Shown here: piece after piece, positions 13,001 to 28,000 of the stretch
Numbering within the stretch: the first letter of the stretch is position 1
How the letters are laid out: each line of letters starts with the position of its first letter
Assembly: GCA_958510875.1 (NCBI GenBank)
Contig: OY294068.1
Span: 31,414,297 to 31,478,296, forward strand
Direction of reading: 5' to 3'
DNA length: 64,000 bases
DNA from: Endomychus coccineus
Taxonomy: Eukaryota; Arthropoda; Insecta; Coleoptera; Endomychidae
Program-made: the position numbers and the translations under genes
Notes under the pieces: generated by a model
Seen by the model: only the letters and a program-made list of their open reading frames with translations
Database searches by the model: none
What the model was told of the DNA's origin: nothing

Positions 13001-16000
13001 CGAGATCTAGCAGCCGGGGAAAATTCGGTCTGTGAGATGAATTGGTCATTGAACCGTCCTCTAACGATAAAACGATAACCCATAGTGCCATCGGGTTAAT
13101 GTTCAGACCATCAATATCGCTCTGGCTCCTAGACTATTGTATGTATATGTGCTTATATAATATAATGTTTATAATGTTAGTGAGATTCATTCCAATTATT
13201 ATTATTATTATTCAAAATTGATGGCACTGGCGGGCCGGATTTAGCCAGTGGGCCGTAGTTTGGAGACCCCTGATTCTACATGAAGTAGAGTAGCAATTGG
13301 TAAGCCAACTATGAAAAGAAGGTAAGAACACGACGACCCACGAATGGCCCACAATTAACTAGACAGCATCAGATAGATCACCTTCACATTGCTCAGCAGC
13401 ACCAGTGCTGGGGAGCTATGAATGAAGACAAATCTTGTTAATAGATAAGCCCCCGTTTTGTCTCAGTGGTGTTGAGCGACATTAAGTGATATTCAATCCA
13501 TATGTTGTACCATTCGCCTCATCTATTAGGATAATTTTATGCTAAGCTCACCACAATGCGTGCAGTTCAAATTGCGTATCCCAAGGAGACGGGACCTAAA
13601 TCCGATTGAACATGCGTGGGACATGATCAGGTAGCAAGTGTGAGTTGTAACTCTCCTACTTCAGCGACTTAGAAAAACTGAGTGGTCAGGTTATTACGGT
13701 GTGGTAAAGGGAAGAAACGACCATGCTGACAATCAAAATCTGATTTCGGGGATGCCATGGCGCATGGATGCGGCGATGTTAGTTTTTCAACTGACAATTC
13801 ATTATGATTTACTCTCACAATTTGAGAAAATTTTGATAATTTTTGATAAGTTACGAATAAAAGGTTAATAATGGTTGGATCAAACTAAACCTGTACTTCT
13901 TACCCTTCCTAACTTTAGAATCAATCACTAAAAATTAAAAAATTAACCTAAAAGAAATACGGAACAAAAGGAAATTATGCTTATTTTGTGCCGCTGAGTG
14001 TATAAATTGTTCAAGACATTGATGTTCAAAGAGATGAAATTTCCTGTTGTATTTTTATCCATTTCATCGTTAATCTTTTAAGACAGCTGATTTTCTCGAA
14101 TATTATGCATTCAATAATTATCGGAAAATTTCCTCGCTTAGTTTAATCAATATTTATGAGGACATAAAATGAAGCTTCCAGCTCGTCGAGACGTTTCAAA
14201 ATAATCTATCAAATAATTCCAGACAAAATTGGTAACTAAGGAAAAACGTGTAGAAGCAACATGAAAATGCAATTGTTACAAAAAGACGAAACCGTTCCGA
14301 GGATGTCTTCGAAAACGTATTCGATTAGTAGATGCCACTCTGTATTGGAAGGTGATGATTGAATTTGTAACTTGAAGCGAATATGAAATTAATATTGACA
14401 GCAAGCGTAGTCAGTGACTTCGGCATGTGTCGTAAGCTAATATATCTGCTGGAAATATTCCACTGACATCGCCGATTTCATTTCTATCGATTCAAAACCC
14501 TTTGTGACGTGGAAATCATGGCTCTGGTGGGTATGACAACTTCGAATGTGCAACACCGGCATTACTTGTCAAAAAACCCTAGCGTGGTATCCTGAGGCTG
14601 GCTCTTTTCTTCCCATCGATCTAACTATTAGGGAACGAGTTGTAAATAGAGCCGGTTGCAAGAGTTCGACATTCCATCGTGTTGGAATCATAAGCAAGCG
14701 TTAAGTAGGTGGTTGAGTGTTTACTCCAGAATTAGCCAGATTTAGAGCACACCACAGTTAGCCCCTTCGTCCAAACCCGTGTTATATTATATTAGTGTAA
14801 TCTTGGTAATGATCTATTTGGAGATTCACCAAAATCATAAGATTACTTAGCATCTGATTGAATTTACAAGTCTAACATTAAGAATATGATTTAATTCTTT
14901 GCTGCTGTATTTGTATTATACGTAAGAAAAAAGAATGGATCACTGTGTGTCTGGAGAAACATGAAATTAATTGTTAAGCAAGATTTATAAGTAATTAATG
15001 AGATCATGAAATAATATATGTATAGGAATATTTGGAATTGAAGTGTCCTTCAGAGATTATTCAATATCAATAGATGTTGATGTTAAACAATCATTTCACA
15101 AAATGATCTCCGTTCAAGCCGGAGGGTGATAGATAAGTTTTTACGAAGACTTTATGAAACGCATTTTCGAAGACATATTGGCTATTAACTTTTTGTTGAT
15201 TAGCGTTTACCAGTTCATTGATTCAATGCTTAAATAACGGAAATAGAGTATCTTCCATCCTTTTCCTACCTGCGTGTGTGTGGGTTGACCGCGATCACGG
15301 CTTGGGATATCGCGTGCTTGCAGTACATGGACAGTCATTTTCCTCATGGGTGCGTCATATAACAGTGCTATTTCCAGATGGCCACACTTGCTAACTAACT
15401 GCGTTTCAGGCTCCGATCCGATGCACGACATAAGGTCGCTTCGCTCTTCTGTTTCGGTGTTCATAACAACAATACACTGGAACAATGTAACACGTCATTC
15501 ATTAGTTAATAATCAGCAAGCGTTTGATTACGATACAGTGACATATCCGGATGTATTAGAATTTACGGAACGGGCCACCGGTTGGGCTCCAATTCTCGCC
15601 AGTATTGAATGAATCCACGGATCTATTCATTGAATATAAAGCCGTCAATGAATGCTTTGATGTTGCATTGATAAAGATTTAATTGTAACGATTCACCATG
15701 TTAAATATGCTATGAAATCAATTTTGAATGTGTTGCTCTAATTCTACAAATTACAGTTTGAAGATGAACAAAACAATTATGGATAAAATGAATATTCTAC
15801 CGTAATCGTAAAAATTACTAAGACACCCTGAGGCTTTTCAATCATCGAAGCTCCTGCTTAATAGTTCAAATAAACGATTCCTCCTCGTTTCATCATCATC
15901 AATAGGTCACTTAGTGGAGTTGTTTTGGCGGAAATGGCGATCTAGTGAAAATTCATACTGGTTCAGGAGTGTTATGGAAAATGTTTGTAATACCGACATA

Positions 16001-19000
16001 AATATAACACTCAGTTTTTAGGAAATTTGGTTCATCGGAACAGAGATTTTGAAATGGGGTCTGGTAATCTAGTAGAGTTTAATGCAACCAAAACACAAGC
16101 GTCTTCTCCAGAAAGGCGTATCTCATAATCCCTAATATGGTCAGGTCTTTCATATCCATGCTTGGGATCACCACCAACAGCACCCTCTCATTGCGAAAAT
16201 CGCTTCACAAAACCTTGGTTTTCTATTCCGTGTCGAAAGGTACTTTGCATCCCAGCAGCTCCTCATCTACAGAGCACAGATTCGACCTATCCCCGAGTAT
16301 TGTTCACATGTTTGGAGTTCGGCACCCAAACATACGTTGAAGCTCTTGGATTCTATCCAGAAGAGAGCTATTCGTCTGATTGATGATGTCACACTGACTT
16401 CATCGACCTCTCTAGAAAATCGTAGAGAGCTGGGAGAGATTTCCGTGGTCGGTGTTTATCAGAAATCTCGTCTGTTGTTCCACCACTTCATTGTCAAGCT
16501 CGAAACCTGCCGAACTTCTTCCTACCAGACTCCATTTTTCTGTCGAACAGCGAAGATGTGGAACTCTTTACCTAGTGAGGTCTGCCCCTATGCCTATAAG
16601 CTCTAAACCTTCAAGAAAAATTCGAATGCCCATCTCTTCTCCCAACATTCCAACGCTGGCTCACATGATTTTCTTCGAATATTATACGTTCCTCTCTCGT
16701 GTAGTCTAAGTATAAAATGTAATAAAACCTAGTTTTAAAAAAAAGGCCGTTTTTAAAAATAGTGATGATTAAAATTTTTTTTGACGACTCAATTTATCGA
16801 ACCTTTTTTAAATACAGATTCTATTTATTGTTTTGGTCCCATCCATGTCACCTCTGCGAGACATAACAGGACCAGAAAATTTAGTTTGAAGTGAAGTAAC
16901 TGTTTCACTTGTTGTGTAGTATGTTGCTCCATCTCCAGCCTTTAAAAACCTGAAACAACATGCCATTTCAGTTCAATTTGTTGATTTCATTTAAAAAAAA
17001 AGTTTAGCATCTCTTCATAGCATACACCATTAACAGCGTTCCCATCTTTATCTGCAAAAAAGTATGGACCAAAGGTTCCTTCAGCCTGTGTTGCACTCCA
17101 CATACTGCATATTTGTAGTCATTCGTTATTCCTAAATAACGTAGATTTTCTCCACCCTACATGCGAAAATTTTGGTGATTCACAAAACCATTTAAATGAC
17201 AGTGGGCTTCATCACGTCTTTTCTGCAAAAGTCAGCAGCAACTTCTATGTTTCAGGTGCCATCATGATTTTACCATGAGTTTCGATCACTGAAATATACT
17301 ACCATATTTACGATAAGTTCCGATACAACCATCGACCTCATTGTCTAGGGATAAAACTACAGAAATGCGAAAGGTGTGTAATTCATATCCTACAACACAA
17401 TTTGAATCATCTTCTAATTGCATAGGTAATCTTTAGAAGTGGCCGAGATATTTGTGAATTACATAGACATACATCATACAAGCAATAAAATTAGACATTA
17501 TTCATTCGACGGAAATTATTTTAAAGATAACTCACATCTCTATTACTGTTGATATCCGTCTGTTCCAGAGTTGGAGATGTTTGAGAACGGTGGTAGTCGA
17601 TCCCTTGATTGTCAATTTTCGTTTCTCTCAAATCTGACGGCGTTCTGAAATAATAAAAACGAATGAGGTCAAATCTATCAGCTGAATCGATTGCATCCAT
17701 GAAAATTTACGATATAAAAACAACATAGACGGAAAAACATTATTGCATTTACGCTTCTGACGGTTTAACAATCATGAAGATTGCTGGTTTGTTTGTGTAA
17801 TCAAGCACTTATTGAATTATTATTAGTATGTTCCTTTTCATATATATCAAAGATATTATATTTAAACAATTCATTGTTTAGGTTCGACTTATATCACTTT
17901 TAGAGATTAGTGCAAGATAGAAAAATGAGAATATTTCGTTTTTTAACTCCTGTCATTCGAACAGTAATCAATTTTCCCAGTTAAAACATTTGGACAACAA
18001 AGAGAATTGTCTTACTTTCAACGTGCACTCGTTTCAAGTCGATACGAGTAATACATGTCGTTTTAGAACGACTTTTCTCCTCCAACACATAGTTGGTAGT
18101 AAGCCGAGCGTAAGGCTGGGCTGAAAAATAGTGAATTTGGTCGATCCCAACGATCCCGATATAATGCCGTCATAATATACTCTCATAGATGTGAAATTCT
18201 ATTCCACTATTTGTTTTTACCTCAGACATTTAGGCAACATGTCGCAGCGTTCAGAAATGCTTAAAATCCACCATACCTTATATAAATACACTATAAAAAT
18301 TACTTTTAACTACATTAATGCACCCAAAATTGATATCCAAAACTTTCTGACCTCCCATTGAACAAGTTCCATCAGTTAACATTGCCCTGCGAAATTAGTA
18401 CTTATTTTTTTATGTAATCAGTTGCCCGAAAAAGAATTTTTGAGATAATCGTTTCGTTTCCCTTGTCTCAAATAAGAGTTCTCAAATACAATACCTCATT
18501 CCTGAAATAATACCGGGTATATTAGAACCTCTTATGATATTTCCAAATTGGTTGACATAATGAATAACTATGATTTATTTCAGACATTTTTCCTTTAACC
18601 AAATAAAATATTGTACAAACCTCTGATTGATGTCATTAATTTGCGCCGTAACACGAGTTGCTGATACTCCATGCTTCTCTCCCACTGAGCTTGTTGTGGA
18701 ACTACAACAGGAACTGTTACTACTCACTCCCACTCGACCCTTTTCCACCATGGAGATTAAATCGTGCATAGGTCTAGGTGGGTAATAAGGCCCTGTGGTG
18801 CCTGCTGAGGACATAGGGGTTCCTTGTCGCATTTTGGGACCCCCCATTTCAGACTCCGAACTGGAATCTGCGGCATCAAAGGAATACGTTCTATCTGAAA
18901 ATGATAAATAACCATAAGGGAATGTAATGGAGGGCTTTAATCCCCAGATTCATGTTAAATACAGATAACATAACCTATTGCTTATTGTCATTTCCTTGAA

Positions 19001-22000
19001 AATATTTTCTTGTAAATTTCCAAGGTACCTCAGATGATAGAGTAGTATTGTTATCAATCGTATTCCTCCAAAAATATCAATTATTAAATTGGTGTTAGTG
19101 TTACCCATGTGTTAGTTAATATTTTAAATTCAAAAGGAATAATTGTATAGAAGCATATTTCTTGTACTCCTTAAAAAAGTAGATAATACTACCATTTTCG
19201 GGGTTAGTTATTACAAAGGCAATAAGTGAAAATAGTTTTCAAAAAATCATGGCTTCCGTACCGTTCTCACAGATGGAGGCAGCAAGTCCACGTTTATTGT
19301 TTTACACCTTCAATAGATTTATTAGTTTTATCGCAAAACACATTTGGTACATCGCTCTTTCGATTCTCGACTTGGCGATATTGTATTTGTTCTTGATCGA
19401 TAGCTCTTAGTTACAAAGTGTGTACAGATATTACTTTTATACATGGTGTTTCATAATATATGCGCAAGATTTCAGGATGTGATAGCTCGTCCAAAAATAT
19501 GAAAAAAAGTTTCTATTAACTTACCCTCTAAAATGCACAATTTTCGAGATACAGTTGTGTTTTTTGCGGAATTCTCCGAAACCGTTCATCCCCAATTAGA
19601 AGAGGCCGTCCTCAACGAAATTGAAGAAATTTCGACCACAAGTACCAGAAAAATTCATCACAACTTAAACTTACCTCATTCGACGGTTTGGAGAATTTTG
19701 AAAAGACAACTTTTGTATCCCTACCATATCCAAAGAGTACAAGCCTTATTACCAAGAGATTTTCCGCCAAGATTGGCTTTTTGTAGATGGATGCAAGACA
19801 AAATAGCTCAAAATCCTCAGTTTGGAGCAGAAGTTCTGTTTATCGATGAAGCATCTTTCTCGAGAAATGGTATTTTCAATTTTCACAATAACCACATATG
19901 GGCTGAAGAAAATCCACATGAAATAGCAGAAGGCCATCATCAGCAACAATTTTCCTTGAATTTTTGAGCCGGCATCGTCGGTGATCATTTGATAGGCCCA
20001 CATTATTACCGAACAGATTATCGACAATTTCCAGAAGAAGTACTGCCGGAACTGCTGGAAGATGTACCGCTTCAAGTAAGACAAAACATGTACTTTATGC
20101 ATGATGAATCTCCGACCCACTTTAGTTTGGTTGCTCGCCAATACTTGGACGACCAATACCAAGACCGTTGGATCGGTCGAGGAGGTCCGCACCCTTAGGC
20201 CCCGCGATCTCCCGAACTTAATTGTTTCGATTTTTTCTTTTGGGGCCCTCTCAAAACCCTAGTCTACGCTACTCCAGCTGAAAATGTGCGACATAATTCG
20301 GAACACTCCGAGAATTTTCCTGTGTGTTGGACAGTCAATGCGTCGAAGAATTGCTGCGTGAATTGAAGCTAACGGAGGACATTTCCAACATTTAATTTAA
20401 CTGTGTATGATTTGTTATTTTTTTTAATTTTGCAATTATGAAGTTAACGTTTGGTTTTGCTACTTGTTCTAACGTTTAAATGAATTTTGTTTGATTAGTA
20501 AAAAAAAAATTTTCATTTCAAAAAATTGACCGTGTTTTTCAACATAAAAGTTGATTTTTCTCAAAAACGGTCAACTTTAGAGCTTATGACCAGTTTCTTT
20601 TTTATGTAGAAAACATTGGCGGTTCAAATGGGCGTCTCAAAACCGTACTTTTTCCAGTGGCGTAGAAGTTGGGGAGATAAACACCCACCACCCCTTCAAA
20701 ATCTTCACCAATTATGACTTAAAAAAAAAAAAATCTTGCACAAAATAGCTTATTATGAGTAGAAAATGCTCACAAAAGCTGTTTCCTGTGCAATGGAAGG
20801 TTCCGGAGATATTCGCAAAAAAAGAAATTTTTTTTCACTTTCAACTGTCTCTAAAATTGTGCATTTTAGATGGTAAGCTAATGGAAACTTTTTTCAAATT
20901 TTTGGACGAGCTATCACATCCTGAAGTCCTGCGCATATATTATGAAACACCCTGTATAAGGTTTTGTTGTGTGCCGACTTGGTACCAGATTTTATAGAAC
21001 GCGGTGCATATTATTATGTTGTAGCGTAGAGTTATATGGAATAAACCACATAATTTCGGAATACTAGATTATTTTACAACTCGAAACTTCCCCTGAGAAA
21101 ATCTTGTTACACGTTACACTAGATAAGTAATATTTATTCAGGGTGAAAGATTGAATAGGAGCAATAATAATACCAGAAAGAGAAAACGTATTCAAAAATT
21201 AAGAAACCAGCTTAGAAAATTGCAGAGGGGACGTATTTTGATATATTTTTCGAATAGGTTGAATCATCCCCTTGGCTCCCATAGCCACCCCCATAGAAAT
21301 TTCAAATGGAGAGGTTGGTTGAGTGATACCTTGTTGAAAAGGTCATATTTGATACTTATACAGGATTCGCCAGTGAAGAGGGAAAATTTAAAACTACTGT
21401 ATCTGTAAAAGTTTTTATTTTAATATTAATGTTTTTACAGTTTTTTGTTGAGTTAGACATTTTATTTTTTTAAAACAGTTGGGCATCATTACGATCTACG
21501 CATTCTTGTAGTCTTATTCGAACATTTTCCATTACTCGTCGTAACATTTCTGGTGTAATATATACAAGTTCTTCTTTCGTTTTAGTTCTGCTAACGTTTG
21601 CGGTCGCTCTTCGTACACCTTGCTCTCGAGCCAACCCCAAAGGAAAAAGTCGGATGCGGACAAATCAGGCGATCTAGTCGGCCAAGCAAAGTCTCCATTT
21701 TTGGATATGGTATGGTTGAGTTCCCTTAAAGCAGTAATAGACATACGAGCAGTATGACTGGTGGCACCATCTTGCTGGAACCACGTAACTCTGGAAATGG
21801 AACCAGTTCTTGCCCCAAAAATGTTTACTACTACGTGTTATGGCAGTTCGAACACTATCAATGTCTTCTGGCGTTCTAACACTTCTTACTGCTCCTTTAT
21901 GTTCTAAATTTAATGTACAGTTTCTTCAAACTCTTGTACTTGCGTTAATAGACGGTACCCGCCCATGACGCGGAATATTGAACTGATTGTGAAATAACCT

Positions 22001-25000
22001 TCTCACAGTTGTTGTGGAGTCATCATTTTTATGAAACGATTTAACACAGAAAGTACGATGAGCACCTTACCACTGTTTCATGTTTACTAAATGGCATTGA
22101 ATGACTGATTATAGAGTTGCCAAGTAGCTTCGCCCAATAGTCTCCAGATGGCGCTGCAAATCCCCCTAAAATTTGAAATAAACCCCTAAGCTTTCAAATA
22201 ATTTAAAAATAATATACACATTATAAAATGTGAGTCTTAAACTTCCTGCTTGTGATTCGTGACACACGTTTGCAGGGAATCGTGTGTCGCCCTCTACTTA
22301 TCTAGGGTTATGGCGCAGATAACCGTGCATATTTGAATGAAATATGGGAAATGATGTTATGCTTCCTACACTCTTGTAAATGTTGTTATTGATCGTTATT
22401 GTTGTATGTTATTTCAACAATTTGTAATGTTCAAAAATAAGCAAAAGAAAAATCCAAGTAAATCTTCCAACAAAAACCTTTCAGTAAATTTCCCCCTAAA
22501 ATACCCACCAAATCCAAAATAAACTCCCCAAATCTAGGGGGAAAGCCCCTAACCTGGTAACACTGCTGACATTTCAGCGTTAACTTCAGCGCCCCACTCA
22601 AACATCAAATGAATAACAGAGTTTTTTTTATTTTCCCGCTTCATTGACGAACCCAGTATTTTAACTCTTAATTTTTTCAAATTCAAGCAGGCATTACAAA
22701 GTTATGCCTATGTCAATCTTAAAATTTTTGGATATGATAAAATGAAAAAAATAAAATCAGACAATTTCATTACATCAACAAATGTCCAAATTTTTCGTTT
22801 CTATATTCTGTTTCCATAGTGTCATGTACGTCAAAAATCGATCGAGATAGTTCAGACAAATGTACGTCATAGTTTTCTCATGTTACGAAAGTCAGTAAAC
22901 GAAGCCAGGAAATACTGTGCATGTGTTCCTGAAGCTGCAATATACGTCAGTGCATAACACAATGCTTACAGGTATTACGTTTGCCGATCAATGTACCCGT
23001 AACAAAACCTTCCCCTGACTCGGATCTTCGCATTCCGCAAAACCACTTTCACAATTATGTATTATACTGATATTTATACTTTTTTATTCATAAAGTACTT
23101 GGAGTATGAATATCAATACAAAAAAAACGATCACAGAAGAAGGAATATTATTTGATTCAATGCTCAAAGCGATGATCCATTCCTTTCGAAGGAATCATAA
23201 CTCTTATTTCTTGCTTGAGTTCGTTGGACCTGAGGTTATAGTGGGCCATACTCTAAAAACTGTCAGCTATTTACACATAGACTTCTTGTTATCGTTGTGA
23301 CTAATACAAACATGGTTACAGTTTCTCTTCACGGCACTCATATTTAAAAATTACAACTTTCACTTGATCGAGCATTTTTTGAAAGTCTTCATGACTCGAT
23401 ATTTTCCTTCAAAATCTCCTCCAATTCATCGTGATCCTGATATCCTCAGTCGTATGGAAGCTTATGATATTTTTTCTATATATAATATTCTCTTAATATG
23501 TCTCTCTGAGAGTTGGTGTAAAGATTTAAGTGGTTTGAATACAAAATATTTCTCACAATTCAACAGGGAAAGTTCTTTGACTATGAAAAAACGTTGTTGT
23601 ACCTAGAAGAATATCAACCACTACAGTTTTCATCTCAAACCAGAATGCTGCTGAACTGCGCATTCAATCCATCCGGAAATGTTTGGGTAAGTATTATCAA
23701 TATTTCACGACGATTTACCGATACCTTTGTGACTATCGCTGTTGACGTTTCGCCACTATGAAAATTCGCATTTTTGTACACTATGGATCAAACATTTTTA
23801 TTTGGTAGCCATAAAGCAAACTTGACGTTTTTCTCATTTATGTGCACCATATTGGACTTTTATCAGGACGAGCCCTTTTATTTGATATCCATAAAGCTAT
23901 ACTTTGGAAAATAGAATTTCAAACCCTCATCGCTGGAGATCAGTCAGTATATAATCAATATATTATTGCAAGATATTACCCAGACTTTGATTATTCAATA
24001 ATCGTCACTTCCGGTGTAACGAAGATATGACTTCTCCTTTTCCCCTGATGATGCTAATGCTCGCAGAATACATCTTTGACTTTTCTCCATAATTTGACAG
24101 GTCATTAACGACATCACCCCATGGCATACATTCGCTATGACAGCACGTTGCCTTCACTGCCTTGGATCTATAACCTCTAGACACTCTAGTCGGCTGTGAG
24201 TGAATGATAACCAAATAACGATTATGTTATGTAGAAGGCAACGTGAAATTGATTTCTGAATTATACGCCCTTCTAACATTGTTAGCAATTCATTAAATTT
24301 CTCTTTTAATGTTATTCAACGTTCAAGTAAGTCGTTTGAAACAATCGCAGGTGATTGAATTGACTTAAATCGTAATCAAGGTTGGAATCTCATAAAGAAG
24401 TATAAAAACGTGCGTTAACTTGATATTATTTGAAATATATGTTCAATAAATATACTAGTTTACGAAATATTTAAGTTTAATAACAGTAGTCCTTTTCTGT
24501 ATGTAGACCATCCATATTAAATTAGATCAAATAAACATGCGATATTGATTTTATGGAATGCCAAGGTCAGTTCGATACTGCCCGGTTGCATTATATTATT
24601 ACGAAACAATAACTGATTGATATCGGAACTAACGAAGAATTTAATTATTCTATCAATATTCATCAGAAAATTCACGAGTTAAGTCCCGATTGCTATTGAT
24701 AAGCGATTAATGAAGAACATTAAAATTTTTCATTACTTAACTTGATGGCTCATGTTTTGTCAGACTGCGAAAACCATTTAAGTTGATTAGGTTTGGTAAT
24801 AACCATTTTCGTATTGCATTTCCAATGAAAACCGTATTGAATTGAACGTTGTAGGAGTATTTCATATCGTGAAAATCGCATAGTTCACTTGGACTAGTTT
24901 TAGTTAGACATAGAAATGTCTTTTAACTAGTTTCTTTTCCAGACAATCAAACTCCGTTCTTCCATTTATTGACAGGTTATTCCAAAAATTAAATTTACGT

Positions 25001-28000
25001 AGGAAATAGAAAAACATGAGAGAATCAACTTTTTAGATTTAACACTAATAGGTACTTGACCATAATAGAATAAACTTCAACATTTACAGAAAACCCACGT
25101 TTATAGACACCACTATTCCTAATTCATCGTTTAGTCTCCCCTTAAGCCATAAATTAGTAGCATATCACTCAATGATTCACAGAGCATTTTTAATATCCAA
25201 AATCAAATCAAAAATTCAAAATAACACCTCGCTATTGAGTTGGACACAATAAAACAAATAGCTATCAATAATGGTATTTCGGTAGAATAAATAACAAGAT
25301 TAATTTACCGCAAACAACAACAATTAACTTATTACAATATTTACCCGTACATAAAACACATATTTCCTTTCCCTGACGATTTAAATACCTTTTTATTTTG
25401 TATGAATTTGATTCTTGACAGATTATTTGTGGAGAAAAAGTTTGTTATCATTCTGGGAGATTTCAATATGGATTTTTGTGGAGGGGGCAATGAGAAAAGT
25501 CAGTTTATTAGTTTACTTGATTCTTACTTGATGAATATTACCATAAATGAACATACGCGAGTCACTGCTACCACACATACTTGCATTCTTGCATTGATAA
25601 TATAATCACAAATATTCCATTAAAGTATAGGACCGAAGTACTACAGTCACTCATCTCTGATCATAAGGCACAAGTTATAACTATTTTTACGAATAGTGCT
25701 GTCAAGATCAATTATGCTTATGCTAGAACATTTACTCAGGCACATATCAATAAATTTTTGACAGCACTTGCCCTAGAAAGTTGGTATACAATGTATGAGA
25801 AAGCCAACGTATGTGATAAATGATATATTTTCAAATATGATACAAAATCTGTTTAATAGATATTTTCCAATAAAACAGATAAAATTGCGACCGCCCCAAA
25901 ATCGGACTAGCTTACTCCACAAGTGACATCTATGAAGGACAATTTGAGGTTACTCTATGATATATCTTTACATAACTTGGCTTATAAAAAAGCATCCAGT
26001 GAATATAAAATCAAATACAGTTCAGCCTTACAACATGTAAAGAGCACGTACTACACGAATCTATTAAATAGCTCGTCAAATAAATCTAAATGTATGTGGA
26101 ACATTGTAAATAAAAGGTTAGGAAATAATCAGGTTAACTCAATTCCAAAAGACACCTTCCTTTTGAATTTGATAGTTTTTTTTTCTAGTGTTATACCTAA
26201 AATGTTCTCTGATATTGAACATAGAAATGTAAGCATTAACTTCAACGATCAAATAGTTCACAGGGTAAATTCAATATACAGGATGTCCTCGAACTGCGTG
26301 GCTACAATAAAACCGAAGATTCTTTGATTCGAAAAAAATTTGATGAGCCTTTTTACTTTTGCCTCAAGTGTCTTGTTTAGCTGGTAGAGGGCTTCAAAGT
26401 TGCAAAAATAATTTTGTTTTTTCGGTATAACTTGAGAACGTGATGAAGGACTTTTACAATATTTGGCAGGTGAGCTACTGTCAATAATAGCCGTTTTTGA
26501 GAGCGGAGCATAGAGCTTAGAGATCATAGAAATGGCTCAAACTTGAGGATGTAACGGGAAAAGTGTCCAGAACTTTTTTGTGGTCAATGTAATTCACTCG
26601 ATATTTTTTACGTAGATAGCTTATCTAATTTGAAAACTTTTCTTACTCTTAGAAAATTTTGATAAAATCAACGGATTAGCTTGAAAAAAATAATTTTCGA
26701 GTCTCTGCAATTTTGGCTTACTAATTTTACTTGATTAAAATACCTTAGTTGCCTTTGCTTTTCTAATGTCATTTTGGCATTTGGAGAATTTATTCTCAAA
26801 ACTGTCAGTTTTTACTTTGCTTTCCGTAAAAATTTTATAAAATTATGGCTCAAAATTTCACTAACACTGAAATGGTTAATATCTCGGTAAAACCATCGAC
26901 ATAATACATATGGACTGCGCGTGGCAATGATAAGCGCGGGTAGTGCCGGCGTGAGAGAGGGGAAAACGAAGAGGACTAATACTGTCTTTATCTATCGGCT
27001 CGGGACGTAAACATACTAGCTACAGTCATGTTGCATTTCCATGGCAACGCAGCGGCCAATAGAAACGCGATAGTTAAAGTAGATAAAGACAGTATTAGTC
27101 CTCTTCGTTTTCCCCTCTCTCACGCCGGCACTAACCGCGCTTATCATTGCCACGCGCAGTCCATATGTATATGTCGATGGGTAAAACACGAATAATAAAA
27201 ACAATAGAAATGGGGAAACGATGTGATTATTTAGGAAAAACAAATGCTAAATTAAAAGAAACAACAAAACTTTTTTGGAAATCGCTAAGGCATCAATTGT
27301 TCGAAATGTTGCCCATTTTCCTGAATACACAAATTAATTCGTTTCAAGAAATTGGATTGAACTCTGGCTAGTACTTCAGAATCATTCTTCAATAAATCCG
27401 CTTCAAGATTAATTCGTTGCAACAATTCCTCTCGTGTGTTTACTGGAGCTGCATAAACTTTCGACTTCAAAGCGCCCCATAGAAAGAAGTCGCAGGGCGT
27501 CAAATCAGGGGAGCGGGCCGGCCAGTTCACTGGTGCATCGTGTCCTCTACCTATCCAGCGATCTGGATATTCCGCATTCAAATGTCGCCTCACAGCTAAT
27601 GTGAAATGAGGAGGTGCACCATCATGGATAAACCAGGCCACGACGAATGTGTAAGGGCAAGTCTTCCAAAAGTTCAAGTAGCCTTTGTTCCAAAAAGTTC
27701 AAGTAGTTCTCCCCGTTCAATCGATCGGGTATAACGGTAGGGCCAATAATAAAGTTATCCACAATTCCAACCCAAACATTGATTTTAGTTTGATTCTGAA
27801 AATATGTAACTTCCGTTTCATGAGGATTTTCATCAGCATAGAAATGTTCATTATGGAGGTTAAAAAGACCACATCTCGTGAAAGTATCTTCGTCCGTCAA
27901 CAGAATTCTTCTACAAAAATTGGGGTTTGCGTTTTGTCTTTGGACAATAAGTCGACAGAAATCTAGCCGATGACCTGGATCCATGGGCAATAAGTCTTGA

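Noticed and set aside
15435..15440. Direct splice from the 18.6-kb exon into 15.4 kb using an internal AG
   Set aside because: The phase-compatible AG lacks a pyrimidine tract, and the small exon at 17536-17644 gives strong sites and the right phases on both sides.
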